This document shows, piece after piece, positions 21,423 through 34,363 of a DNA stretch of 64,000 nt; the first letter of the stretch is position 1; each line of letters opens with the position of its first letter. Source of the DNA: Trachythela sp. YZ-2020. Its lineage: Eukaryota > Cnidaria > Anthozoa > Malacalcyonacea > Clavulariidae. Where the stretch lies: positions 124,001-188,000 of the forward strand of contig JADLSH010000005.1 of the NCBI GenBank assembly GCA_016169945.1. The letters are read 5' to 3'. The translations under genes were made by a program, and so were the position numbers. A model generated the notes under the pieces. It did no database searches and was not told the DNA's origin. It saw only the letters and a list, made by a program, of their open reading frames with translations.

Positions 21423-23895
21423 ATTATAACTAGTGTTGGAGCACCAACATTATTTTTCACTTTTTCCTCTGCAGATATGCATTGGCCTGAATTGCATGCT
21501 TTATTCAAAGCTGACACTGATAGTGACATTGGTAATTGTACCAGTCAGGTAAGACGGCAAAATCTTATTAACAATCCCCATGTTGTAGATTGGTTTTTTA
21601 CCCAAAGGTTAGAAAGCTTTGTGAAACACTGGCTTTATGATACACTTGGTGCAAAATGGCACTGGTTTAGATATGAATATCAAGGTAGAGGTAGTATTCA
21701 TTGTCATGGTACTGCTAAACTAAACAATGACCCAGGTTTGTGTCAACTAACTGAGACTGCTTTGAAAGGGTTCTTAGGTCAGAAATTTAAAGATGAAAAT
21801 GATTGTCCTGATACAACAGAATTAGACCAGGATATTGAAGCTGGTCAGAAAGCAGCTGATACTGTTTGCCAGTATGTTGATTGGTTGTTATCGACTGTTA
21901 ACCCAAATCCACCAGATGAGAACATGTGGATAAGACCTGAAACTCATCCATGTCAAAGAAATCATCAGCATATTCCTGAACATGAAAAACAATCAGATTA
22001 TGTAGATCTGTTAAACATGGTACAACGACACACTCGTTGTAGTACAAGTTATTGTCTTAGAAAAAAGTCAAATGAAACTGAATTGAAATGTAAATTCCAT
22101 TTCCCTTTTGATCATTGTTCTCAGACAAAATTAGAGTTTGAAACAATTCACACTTTAGGTGTTAACGAACATTATAGAGCTAAAATTGTGACCAAACGAA
22201 ATGACTCTAGGTTAAATAACCACCAACATCTTCAACTCCAAGGTTGGAGAGCTAACTGTGATATTCAAGTTGTTATTGATCACTATGCTTGTGTTGAATA
22301 TCTCACAAAATATGCAGCTAAAGGTGAACCAAGGTCACCTATATTAAAACAAGCATTTAACTCTATCCTGCAAAATGTTGATAGTAATACTGACCCTCAC
22401 AGAGCTATTAAGAAGGTAGTTATGAAATCTCTTGGTGAAAGAGACTATGCAGCTCAAGAAACGATGCATCATTTGTTGTCTTTGAAACTACATAGCTCAT
22501 CATTTAAAGTAATGCCTGTAAGTTTAAATGGTTCATGTAGAGTGTGTGATACAGTATGTATTGAGGAGGGTGAATCGTGCACTGATTATTCACTTCTTGA
22601 TGTGTATGCTAATCGTGAACAACATGACAGTTCACAAGATATAATGAACATGAACTTTGTTCAATTTGCTACAACATACAAAGTTGTAAACAATTAACTG
22701 ACAAAATTACCAGAGAATGTTATACCAAGAATATTCCCAACTTATTCTCCTAATCCCAAAGGTCCAAATTTTGGCCTATATTGTAAATACCAACTTTTGA
22801 GGTATAAACCCTGGAGAACAACCCAAAACAATGCATGGGGTGACCAAGAACCAACTGATGATATCTGGATTAATTCTTGGCAAGAGTTCTTGCAAATACC
22901 ATATGGACAATCTAATGTCCCAGATTGGTTTGACAAATTACAAGCTGTCATTCAAAGTCAAGAACCAGAAAACGAGCCTTCTGAAGAGCAGAAGAGAACT
23001 CGAGAAGAGTGGATGATATGATCAGATCTTCACACTCCTTTTGAAAACTCTGAACAAACATCAGAGTCAGCGTATGATTGGCATCTTGATAGAGACAATT
23101 ATTCAGAACAACAAATCCATGAAATGCCTACATGGATAAAAACAAACAAAGAGGAATACACTATTGATGAGCAATATGATGTTGTTGACATAAACAGTTT
23201 TAGTGAAATGCAAAAACTTGCCTATGACATTGTTAAGTCTCATTTTGATGATATATTACCTGAGAAAGAGCCATTATGTCTAATTATAAATGGTGTTGCA
23301 GGAACTGGTAAAAGTTACCTTATTAATGCTATTAGAAATATTTTACAAAGTAAATGTGCTGTTACTGCTACCACAGGTAAAGCAGCTTATAACATTAGAG
23401 GTGTAACTGTGCATTCTCTATTAAAGTTACCTATAGGATCAAGAGGTAATAAAGACCTAACAGGACAAAGCTTGTGTAGGTTACAAGAGAGTGTCAGTAA
23501 TATTGGATACATCATCATTGATGAATACTCCATGCTTGGCCAAGTTACTTTTGGTTGGATAGACAAGGGTTGTAAACAAGCAACTGGTTATAATGAAGGA
23601 AAATCTTTGATTTTAACTGGTGATCCGGGTCAATTGCCACCAGTAGCAGATAAACCTCTTTACCATGCTAAACCATCAAACTCTGTTGGTGAACAAGGTT
23701 ATCAAGCATCTCATATGTTTGACAAAGTTGTTAAACTCACTGTAAATCAATGTGTGCAAGGTATGACATCTGAACAAATACAGTTCAGAGATTCGCAAAG
23801 GTGAGTCAACTGTCAATGACTGGGAATTGCTTCTCACACGTCAACCATCGAATGTCACTAATTTATGTGACTTTGAAAATGCCACTAGACTTTTC
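21423..23895 (+). pseudogene. Helitron Rep (HUH) and N-terminal helicase part
   Basis: Rep nuclease: HUH motif in [14 protein letters not shown] (His-Cys-His at 21699-21707) and a two-tyrosine motif in [13 protein letters not shown], both needed for rolling-circle strand cleavage. After stops at 22695 (TAA) and near 23020 (TGA) comes the PIF1-type SF1 helicase: Walker A GVAGTGKSYL, TTGKAAYNIRG, Walker B IIDEYSMLGQ, LTGDPGQLPPV. A small deletion near 23795 shifts the frame to RKGESTVNDWELL. It is interrupted after NATRLF by the RecQ/DUF6589 transposon. Open stretches are 21477-22697 and 23124-23804. Confidence 0.92.
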
Positions 23896-23991
23896 CTGAC
23901 TCGTCCCCAGTCACTCGTGCCGTGTTTTGTGCCGTGTTGAATGATGGGAATGCACTGGGTTTTCGAGCGACTGGGAAATCCTGTTTCCAAG

Positions 23992-26900
23992 ATGGCGTTC
24001 GTTGTAATGGCGGAGGATATATCAGAGGAGCGATTGGGGGAAGAACCTTTTTCAAGGCCGTTTCACGAAGCGTATTTAGCGCATAAGGTTGTTTGTCCAG
24101 TGGCAGAATGTGTGGAAAATGTTTTATTTTTTGAAGAAAGTGGATTAGTCCAGCATTTCCGCATGGTTCATAAGAAAAATATGACGCCGCAAGATATTAA
24201 AACTTCGGCGTTGACGATGAAATGCAAGCATGGCGAAGAAACTTTGCGATATATTCAATATAAGTCTGAAACAAACTCCAAGGTAAGCTAATATCATGAA
24301 TAACTAATTTTACAGTTGTAAACAAAGACTTGTTTAGCAAATTTTGCGCCCTTGTTTAGGAGCAGTGATAAAATATGCACATATTTTAATATTTTGTCAA
24401 ATTTGTTACTCTAGGTATCGAGTGGCTGTTGGTTCAAAGTTTCCGGGGAAGGAGATGCGAATATATTTACCGAAGGTTCGAAGAAAGCTTCCAAAATTTA
24501 CGGGATGTATCTGCTACACTGTGGGAAACTAATACCGTATGCAGACCAAAATAATTCGTGCGAAATATCAGTACGTTGGCCTTCTGGGGAAGCACGCTTT
24601 AATGCTTGGTATACAAAACAAGCAATGGATGGAAGCATTGAAGGGAACATTATTGTTGTTGAATGCTGTTTTATAAAGAAGGTTAGTATTTTTATCTAAT
24701 CATATCTACTTCGTTTGTAATTGTTGCCACTTGCCAGTATGCATTTATAAATTCTACACTAAAAAATAAAAATAGTTCAAATTTGCTATAGCATAGGTGC
24801 TTTATTATAGTTTATATAACACCTATAAAACTTGAATTTAAACCTATAGCCCCCTTGGATTGTTTACATCTTTCTAGCAGGCGAAAGCCTTTTATAGCTC
24901 CCACAAGAGCTTCATTATGATATGCATTGTTGAATCACAGTGGAGTTCTAACATAATCTTTTAATTGTATAAATCAGAATTTGCCTGCCAGCAAAATGTA
25001 AACAAGGCAAGGTGTCTATTTAGTACACCTTGTTCCAATGTTTGAACTTTTTCTCTAATTTGGATTTTTGTCATATGGAATTGCAGGATTCTCTAGGGTA
25101 AACATCCCGTAGTGCCGGCAAACCTTTAAGGGGTCATGATCTGTGGACATGATCCCCAGTGCCTCTATGAAGTGCCATTTCATGCATTTTGCAGGGAAAT
25201 ATAATTAAGCTTTTATAGAAATGCAAGATTATAATAATAAAATGTCATATTAATTTAATTATAAAACACACCACTATTTTACAGAAAACTGTGTTTCCAG
25301 ATGCACCCTACTTTAATATTTTACTCTGTCTAGGTAGGGTACTGCCAGTTGATGGGTTAAACAAACTCTAGGATTCTCTAGGAATCTTACCTCCTGATAA
25401 GGAGAACTACTCACCACCTAACCTGCAAACAGGCTTATTCCTGCATTCAAAATCATAGTGAGGAACTGTGCCAGAATCAGAATACCTTGAATTGTAGCTA
25501 TTGGATGCAAATCAAAGTAATTATTCTTTGTTAAGCACTGTTATAATCCTGCTCTCACTCAGACACAGTATTGTTAAACTGCTATCACACAACAATTCTA
25601 TTACATTGTGGGAGGGTGGGGGGCAATTTAAAGTTGCAACTGTGTGACCACCTTTTGTTGCTGGGAACCCCATTCCCTAAATTTCAAACAATATATAGCT
25701 CAATTGGTTGAAAAATTATTGTTACAGCTTTGTTACACAGTAACTGTGTATCTGTTATCTTTCAAAGGCTGTCATAAAATATTTGTGGGGGGCAACATCC
25801 TCACCCCCTACACTGTAGGCACCACTGATTTGGGAAATCCATTGAAGTGCGGTGTTTTTGTCTAGGTCTATGCAAAAATGTGGTCCTTGGTCGTCACATG
25901 TGTATTGTATTTTAGACCAGACAACCAATAGAAATGTTTTCGGCTAGCTATCCATCTGTGACTTCAACAATTGATTAGTTTGTACATTGCTATTGGTTGA
26001 CTGGCAAAAATACCCTAGACTAACATAGATAATGACTTTCATCAAGTTTCCAAACTATGTATTCTATTAACTATGGTGTGTACAAGTCTGTAATTGGTAG
26101 CTGATTCCAGTCAAATGCACATAAATGTCTGGGATGTGTTGAGTTACACACACAACACCAATTAACACACTAAGTCCTTAAGCTTATGTGTTTCAAGCAC
26201 AGGTCCTTTGAGTGGATGTGGTATGCTAGTTTCTTTTAATTTATGATAGTTTGATTATTTTTCTTTGTGTAAGCAATAAGTCCTTTCTAGTGGATTAAAT
26301 TTACAAATTGCAGTATGCTAGTATATTATTTAATATATTAATAAATTAATTAATGAGATAACTATATTCTTATTGGTCAATACCCACTTTATGTATTAAG
26401 TATTTTTTCATCAGTATCTTTTCAATCTTTAAATATTGTTTCAGGATATTGTATCAATGTTCCTTACTTAATTGTTATGTTACTCTTCTGTCTTACTTAT
26501 ATCAGACACGGAATAATGAACATTACATAGGTTAATATGTTAAATGCTGTATAAAATATTATTTAGATTATCTATTTCTACTTTGTAGTACTTCCAAAGT
26601 GTGCCTGTTCAACAAGACACCCAGCCATTGATACAAGAGAACATCAGCCATCCAATTACCACCTCTGACTCTGCATCCAAAAAACTTAGTGTACTGCAGA
26701 CAATCTTCAAGTATGACAGTTTCAGGGGAAAACAAGAAGAAGCAATTGACGCAATCCTTTCTGGACGTAATTGTCTCATTATTCTTCCAACTGGTGCTGG
26801 GAAAACACTATGTTTTTCTATCCCAGCTCTCATTGTAGGTGGGGTGACAATTGTCATTTCACCATTATTATCACTGATGCTTGATCAAGTTGAACACTTG

Positions 26901-28240
26901 AGATCAAAAGGTCTCAATGTGTCCTATCTCAATTCAGCAGTGTCTGTAGATGATAGGAATACAATTATGCACAACATGGTATCAGATAAACCACCATATA
27001 ATTTTGTATTCATCACACCGGAGACTGCTGCAACGGAGGAGATGAGGAATGTTTTAGAGCAGATGAAAACAAAGAGTACCCTGACCTATATTGTCATTGA
27101 TGAGTGTCATTGTGTGGATATGTGGGGGTTTTACTTCAGACCTGCATATGCTGATCTGGGAGTACTTTCAAAATTGGACTGCCCTACAGTTGCATTAACT
27201 GCCACATGTACTTCCAGAACTGAAAAGGTGATCATTTCATCTCTTCAGCTAAATGATCCCATCACCATCAGGCAAACATGCAACAGAGAAAACATTTCCC
27301 TATGTGTTAAACCAAAAAAGGGAGATGGTAAGGATCAAGTTGTGCATGAAATTTTGGAGAATCACAATCACAAATGTGGCATTGTGTACTGCTTGCAACG
27401 AACTGACACCACAGACATGGCATATTTGTTGCAAACTAAAGGGATCAGTGCTACCTATTACCATGGTGCACTTGATCCTTACAAGAAGAAGGAAAACTTT
27501 CGAGCTTGGTTGGATGGAAAAGCAGATGTAATGTGTGCAACCATTGCATTTGGAATGGGCATTGACAAAGCAGATGTCCGGTTTGTTATCCATTTAAGCA
27601 TACCACAATCATTGGAAAGCTATGCTCAGGAATTTGGTCGTGCAGGCAGAGATGGAAAAGAATCGACTTCATGTGTATTCTTTCGATTGGAAGACCGCAC
27701 CCGACACATGCAAATGATTTGTTCATTACCTGAAAGCGAGCATCGCGATTTGAAGAGAAAAAATTTGAATGAAGTGGTCAAATTTTGTATTGTTCCAAAA
27801 TGTAGGAAACTCCAGCTTGTTCAATATTTCTCCGAGGAGTGTGACAACCCATGTGGCAGTATGTGTGATGTATGCTCGAACACGCAGACTTTGGAACCTC
27901 AAGACGCAAATATTCAAGCACTAGAGGTGTTAAGTTGTCTTAACAATATGAGGATTGTCCAGAACAAGATTACTTGTAATCTGTTAATGTTGGTCTATCG
28001 AGGTTCAAAACGAAAGGAAGTTGTCAGCAAGTCCTTGCATCAAATCCCAGAATTTGGTTGCGGAAAGGCTGTGTTTTCAGATTCCGCTCTTAAGCAATTC
28101 ATCCACATGTTAATCGCCGAGGATGTGATTGTGGAAGAACTTAGAGGACCAAATGAAGCTGGTTCACATCCATATCTGGTTTGTGGAAACAAATCTGAAT
28201 TACTTCGTCAAGGTGAACTGGTTATCAAACGTTATTATAG
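23992..28240 (+). CDS. RecQ-type helicase with N-terminal zinc-finger-like exon
   Basis: Three phase-0 exons: 23992-24282 (donor AAG|GTAAGC), 24415-24681 (acceptor CTCTAG, donor AAG|GTTAGT) and 26589-28240 (acceptor TTGTAG). The start ATG sits in CCAAGATGGCG. Exon 1 has a C2H2-like finger (CPVAECVE...HFRMVH). Exon 2 (89 residues) is unknown, with VRWPSGEARFNAWY. Exon 3 is RecQ: FRGKQEEAI, Walker A PTGAGKTLCF, VISPLLSLMLDQV, DECH box VIDECHCVDMWG, ALTATC, IVYCLQRTDTTDMAYLL, AFGMGIDKADVR, QEFGRAGRDGKES, then a Cys-rich zinc segment (CRKLQLVQYF...CGSMCDVC) and a winged-helix-like tail. No stop or shift interrupts it. TATTATAG|GTAAAT at the end could be another donor, so a further exon may exist. 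Confidence 0.85.
24682..26588 (+). other. Intron 2 of the RecQ gene
   Basis: 1.9 kb of AT-rich sequence between phase-matched splice sites. No gene seen; the open frame at 25644-25865 looks like chance. CCTGCAAACAGGCTTATTCCTGC near 25421 recalls the AGCCTGCGAACAGGC terminus found elsewhere in the window. Confidence 0.6.
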
Positions 28241-28811
28241 GTAAATTGACTGATGCATTAATATGCATATAATACGTAAAAATGCAATGTTATGGGTAAC
28301 AAAATTACTGCAGCTTAGAATTGTTCATACACCCTAATGAAGGTACAGTACTAATATTTGGCAATACAGCCTCGTCTTCGTGATTAAATGCTAGGCCTCT
28401 GGCTGACTGGCTCTTGATCTTGTAACTGTTGGCACTTTAACCGAAATCATAGTTATTATGTCAAAGTCTTTTATATAATTATGTTACCAGTAACAAGTCG
28501 CGACATTTAAATCATGAAGACGCTGTGAAGACGATGCTCTATATAGGCAACTAATTACCATCAGTTTTTGCTGCGAAATTCCGTTGCTCATAACGCTAGC
28601 TTATGAGTAATGTCCCACTTCTAGAATGATTTTTTTTCTATTGTAATAAGCAGAGCTTAGATAATGGTCAAGAATTGGAAAATAGTATGGTTTTTCTGAT
28701 GATCACACATGTTAGTTTTGGGGAAAATAGGGGATTATGTTCTAACAATAATATTTTGTATATATAATTTTACATCAAAGATTTTTTTTGCACTTCACTT
28801 GGTTGAACTAG

Positions 28812-29098
28812 AATACTGGGTTTGGTGGATAATACAAGCGAGTAGATATATACACAATTGCTGAGATGTGACCGTAGATATACACACCAGTGGCTGAGCT
28901 GTGACCGTAAGTAGTGTGTTACGGTTACAGCTCAGCCACTGGCCTCTATAGCTCAGTTGGTTAATGCACCGGCATCGCAGGGCCGTGGGTTCAATTCCTG
29001 CCAGAGGACCTAGTGTTGCATTTTTCGCAACCGTTCCTGGTTAGGTCTTAAATTGTGTGTATATCTACTCACTTGTATTATCCACCAAACCCAGTATT
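28812..29098. mobile_element. Fold-back element containing a tRNA-like sequence
   Basis: Ends AATACTGGGTTTGGTGGATA and its reverse complement. An inner inverted repeat (GTGGCTGAGCTGTGACCGTAA) follows from about 28890. The tRNA-like part lies just after the inner repeat. The interval before it (28250-28800) holds no recognisable gene. Confidence 0.65.
28942..29010 (+). ncRNA. tRNA-derived sequence (SINE head or tRNA pseudogene)
   Basis: Starts GCCTCTATAGCTCAGTTGG (good A box) and has GGGTTCAATTCC (B box) 35 bases on. The acceptor stem GCCTCTA pairs only partly with CAGAGGA, and the anticodon arm CGGC...GCCG has an oversized loop, so it is not a normal tRNA. Pol III promoter elements are intact, as in tRNA-derived SINEs. 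Confidence 0.55.
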
Positions 29099-29407
29099 AT
29101 AATTTTACATGTTAAATTTGATTATTTTCATAAATATATATAATCAACGACACTGCATAGTCTTTACTTTTCATGAGGTGTTTTTTAATTTTGAAATTCA
29201 ATTATTCCAACTAAATTTAAGAACATTCCTAATTAATATATTACTTTCCCATTTTGGTGCGATTAGATATTACAGTGTAACTATATTAGTATGACTATAT
29301 ACATGAAAGGCTATTAAAACTGCCAGGACGAGTTCTCGTATGCTTGAAAAGTATGTTACAATGGAACTTACAGTAATTCCATGTTACGGAGTATTAAATG
29401 GCCGTTA

Positions 29408-29851
29408 CCAGAGACGCATTATCCGTCTGGACGAACTTGGACAAGCATTTGTAGTTCGTCTGGTTATGCGTCTTCAGTATAAAGACTATGTTCGATAGTT
29501 CGCCTTAAGCAACAGCACAATCTATGATAGTTCGTCTAGACGTATTATGTGTCTTGTGCCCGTTAGAGATGCATAATTCCTCTTCTATATGATTCGTCTA
29601 GTGTAAATGCGGGACGAATAACAAGACAAATAAGCTATCTTTGTTGTGCGCCTTCAGTATAAAGACGGACACAAGACGCACAATACGTCTAGACGAACTA
29701 TCATCGATTGTGCGTCAATCAAGACGAACTATCAAACATAGTTCGTCTAGACGCATAATGCGTCTTATGTCCGTCTTTATATTGAAGACGCATAACCAGA
29801 CAAACTACAAATGCTTGTCCAAGTTCGTCCAGACGGATAATGCGTCTCTAG
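29408..29851. mobile_element. TA-type MITE, 444 bp, near-palindromic
   Basis: Ends C(C/T)AGAGACGCATTATCCG with inverted repeats extending about 80 bp (GTCTGGACGAACTTGG, CAAGCATTTGTAGTT). TA flanks both sides (29406-29407, 29852-29853), as for Tc1/mariner relatives. The interior holds further GTCTAGACGAAC repeats in both orientations. Confidence 0.8.
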
Positions 29852-30335
29852 TATAAAAATGGCCAATTTTTAATCATAGAAATATAATGGCTGTTGATTA
29901 CGTGCAATGGAAACATGCTTCTTTCGCTGTTTTGGAATCTAAATATTAACTTCCTTTTCTTCATGCTATCAGGTAACTGATTCTGAGCAAGGTGAATTAC
30001 AAAATGCGTTGTGCGCCTTTAGATTTTACCTGTGTAAACTCACGGCATGCTTACAGTATATGATAACTATTACAATAACTTAAATAAACAATTAGTAATA
30101 ATATATTTTGCCACAAAGTTTTACAAGTTATAAATAAATACAATAAATGAAAAAAATGGCAAGGAAGCCCAAAACGAAGCAAAAGCTTATAAATTATTGG
30201 GCTACCTTATCACCAGGATAATGTTTATAACATACAAAGGAAATGCAGATAAAGAATAAGAGAAATAACAAAATATGTAAGCATATAAACAACCAAACTA
30301 ATTAAAGTAATCGCGCTTGCAATTTGCAATATCAT

Positions 30336-33300
30336 TTACAAATACCTTGACATTAAATGTTTTTTAAGTTTATTTTGAAATGATTTAAGAGAATAGGCTT
30401 TCTTGATATCTGAGCTCAACATATTAAAGAATTTTGGACCCTGGAAAGTCACAGAGAACTGTCGAATTTTAGTTTTACAAAATGGAACATAAATGTTACG
30501 AGAACTTCGTGTGTTATAATGATGTACTTGATTGACTTCAATAAAGTAATCATTAAAACTACTAGGAAGTAAACCGTTTTGGTAAGAATACATAAACTTA
30601 CCTAGATTTAGCAGATATATGTCATTAAATTTTAAGATACGTAGCTCATTGAATATTGGGTCAGTATGCGCATCATATGCGTCCTTATTAATACAACGCA
30701 CCACCCGTTTTTGTAACCGAATTAGGCGCTCAAGATTAGAACGGTAGGTTGATCCCCACACAGTAACACAATATTGCAGGTAAGGATAGACTAATGAATA
30801 ATACAATAGACGCAGAGAAGATTTAGGAAGGCAAGAACTTGATTTAAATATAACTCCTATTGATTTAGAAATTTTTCTAGCGATATGCGAAATGTGGGGT
30901 TTCCAGGATAAATGCTCATCAAGTATTACACCAAGAAAAACAACTTGGCTCACTTGATTCATACTACATTTGTTAATCTCCAAATTTAAATCAAGCAGTT
31001 GCCTCCTCTGTCTAGGTTTAAAGACAATATAATTGGATTTATTTGTATTAACAGACAGTTTATTTGTTTGTAACCAGATAGATAGCTTGTCCAATTCTGA
31101 ATTTATAATAGTATTCAAATAACTTAAGTCATCATGACTAAAAAATAAATTAGTATCGTCTGCAAAGAGAACAAATTCAAGAAGTTCCGAGGCATTGCAA
31201 ATATCGTTTATATAAATTAGAAAAAGCAATGGTCCAAGAATTGATCCTTGTGGAACACCGCATTTAATAGAATTATAGAAAGATGATGAACCATTATATT
31301 CTACATATTGAAATCTGTGTAGAAAATAGTTTTTTAACCAATCAAGAGGTAATCCACGAATGCCATAAAATGAAAGCTTATCAAACAGAATATCGTGATT
31401 GACTGTATCAAAGCTTTAGAGAGATCAAGAAATATACCCACGGTATATTTCCTTTCACAATTGCCAAGGTTATTTTATCAACTAAGTCAAGCAATGCCAG
31501 AGAAGTTGAATGGTTCTTCCTAAAACCATATTGGTTTTTAAATAGAATATTATTAGAGTCAAAATAATTAATGAGTCGATTGTATACAACCTTTTCAAAA
31601 AGTTTAGAAAATACTGGTAAAATAGAAATAGGTCTATAATTGGAAATTAGTCCATCCTCACCCGATTTGAATAGTGGAATCACTCGAGCTGGAACAATAC
31701 CGGATTGTAAGGATAAATTAATAATATGGGTTAATGGCTTTGAGACTGCGCCTATGAATTCATTAACAGACCAAGTAGGAATCCCATCATAGCCAGCAGC
31801 TGTTCCTGGACGTAGCGAATTAACGATTGCAATTACTTCCACCTCGGTTGCAGCTTCAAAAAATATTGAGTTCACAAAATTACCAGATAAATACGATTGA
31901 TGAGACCGTGGAGAATCAGTTATTTTGTTTGCGAGATTAGGACCAATATTTGTGAAATAATCACAAAAATGGTTTGCAATTTCCACTGTGTTAGAAACAT
32001 CTTGGTTATTAATTGTAAAGGAATGCGGAGGCTTTTTGGATGATTTTTTGCGATTTACTACTTCATTTAGAATTTTCCAGGTATCTTTCATATTACTTTT
32101 TGCATGTTCAATTTTTTCTTCATAATAAATTTTTTTTGCATTTCTCAATAAACACGTTAACTTGTTTTTATATCTTTTATACATTCTCTCATTTTCGGTG
32201 CAAGGATTGTTAAGGTATTTTTTATATAAATTATTTTTCCGATTAATTGATTTGAGAAGACCTTTAGAGACCCATGGTTTTTTTAAACTAAATTTTGTGG
32301 ATTTTACTTTTTTCAAAGGAAAGGACAAGTTATAAATATCCTTGAATTTTTTATGGAAGGAGCCATAAGCTTCTTCGGGATCGTCAAATCCCGATAGATC
32401 CTCCCATATTGTGTTATTAAGTTGATTATGAAAATTTATCAAATTACTTTTAGATTTATTACGGAAAACAACAAACTTATCATCAATTGTATCTGAAGAT
32501 TGTTCATAACTAAAACAAAATATTGGTAAATGGTCTGAAATGTCAGTGAATAATAAGCCGCTAAATAAATAATTCTCGACATGATTTGTAAATATATTAT
32601 CAATGAGAGTAGCTGTATAAGAAGTAATTCTAGTTGGCCGTGTAATTAAAGGAAGTAGCATATTCGAGTACATAACGTCCAAGAACTCACTAGTTTGTTG
32701 ATGGGATTCGTGGTTCATTAGATTAAGATTAAAGTCGCCCATCAAATAAATGTATTTATTTTCTTTCGAAATTTTTGTCATGAGCGAATTTATGTACTGA
32801 ACAAAATCATTTGCATTTTGATTAGGTGGTCTATAAACAATTCCAACAATAATGCCCTTCCTTTTAGGCATACAAATTTCAACAAAGAGTGATTCCACAC
32901 ATTCAGACTCATCGCAACTTAAGTCACTGCGTGGTTTATAATTCAAACTATTATCTAAGTATAATCCAACGCCACCACCTACTCGGCCATGGCGATAGTT
33001 ATGAACAAAATTATAGCCCTCCAAATTAATAGAATCATTGTTGTTTTGTAACCAAGTTTCTGAAATACCGATGATGGAAAATTTGTTATTAATGCTTGAC
33101 AAATAGTTGGTTAAATTGTCAACAGGTAAGCTACGAATATTTAAATGAAAAAAAGATAAACAACTTGATTTAGCAGACAAGGTTTTTGACAACTTATTAT
33201 TCAAGTTGTATTCATTATAATAATCACAAGTATTTAAATCAGAATACAAATTGCAATCGGGATCTAAATCATTTGAAAGAGCCAAACTTCTGTTATAACT

Positions 33301-33372
33301 TGGCAAAAACACTAAGCTTGAAAGCCTATCGGCATCAAAACTAATAGGGCCATTCGATAGTTCATATAACAT
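30336..33372 (-). pseudogene. LINE ORF2: endonuclease and reverse transcriptase
   Basis: 33372-31408: APE endonuclease motifs FHLNIRSLP, ISETWLQNN, GVGLYLDNS, MGDFNLNLM and ISDHLPIFC; then RT block FKSGEDGLISNYRPISILPV and GFRKNHSTS. A frameshift near 31430 separates this from the catalytic part (about 31425-30336), with GVPQGSILGPLLF, FADDTNLFF and a C-terminal HYNTRSS region. One indel and no other stop make it a fairly recent copy. Confidence 0.88.
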
Positions 33373-33489
33373 TAAACTAAATTCATCGTCATCAAGACTG
33401 TGAAAAGGTAAAGCACAACTAAGGCTATCGAATGTTAAAGTTTAAACAATACACAAACACAACATATGTTGACTTATCTCAATCCGTTC

Positions 33490-34363
33490 TCAAGAGAACT
33501 CTTCTACAAAGGTATTGAACTCTCCCATTGAAGTAAAATAATACACCCGACTGGCAGCGTCCTTGCGTAGTAACACTTTGCCATTCTTCGTCCATACAAA
33601 TTTGTAACGGTAATCTCGGCAGAATGTTTTGACTTTGTAAAGCAATTCACGAGATTTACGTGTTAGACTTTCATTAACAAAAGTCTCGTGTTTTGTTGAA
33701 ACCCAGATCTTGGCGGTCTTATCACGAAGTTCTCGCCACAATTGAGCAACCTGTCCTCACACTTCTCCGAACAAACTTAGCAATAATAACTGGAATACGC
33801 CCGCAGCGCATGGAGGCGATGACTAATTGAGATGTCGTTAACATGAAGATTGAGGTCAGGGACTATTAACTTCGCGACCTTCTGAACAATTTCGTCCGTT
33901 TTCTCATCTTCAGACATGGGCACGCCGTGGATTTCTAGGAGATCTCTACGCAGATATGATTGAAGATCATCATTACCTTTCTCTATATCGGTTACTTTAC
34001 TCTCAAGCTCGCTGATACGGTGACTAATTCTGTATTCTTGCTGCGAAGATCGTTGTTTTCACGCTTGAGGGCGTCTATTGATTTCGCAATATCGTCGAAC
34101 TTTTCACTGAGAAAATCTTGACTCTTCTTAATCTCAGTAATATCAGACTTCGTCATATTAGAATATTTGGAAAGAAGTGCGTCTATTTTCTCAGATTGCT
34201 GATTCAAACGCTGATCGAGGAAATGTTCTAGCTCAGAGCTCACACCAGTTGACTCCATGTTGGCTTTCTCGTCTTCGTTAGTCAGACTCTCAGCACTTAA
34301 ATTAGTTTTCTTTTTGTTCTTTGGTGGCATAATAAATAGATAATATATATCTTGCAGATACAA
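33490..34363 (-). pseudogene. LINE ORF1 protein, frameshifted
   Basis: The start is probably MPPKNKKKTN (about 34330). A coiled-coil region follows (SEKIDALLSKYSNMTKSDITEI), then other frames give EIHGVPMSEDEKTDEI and, from 33741, MWRELRDKTAKIWVSTKHET and YRYKFVWTKNGKVLLRKD, typical of nucleic-acid-chaperone ORF1p with an RRM-like middle and C-terminal domain. At least two frame changes occur between 33740 and 33990. Confidence 0.7.
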
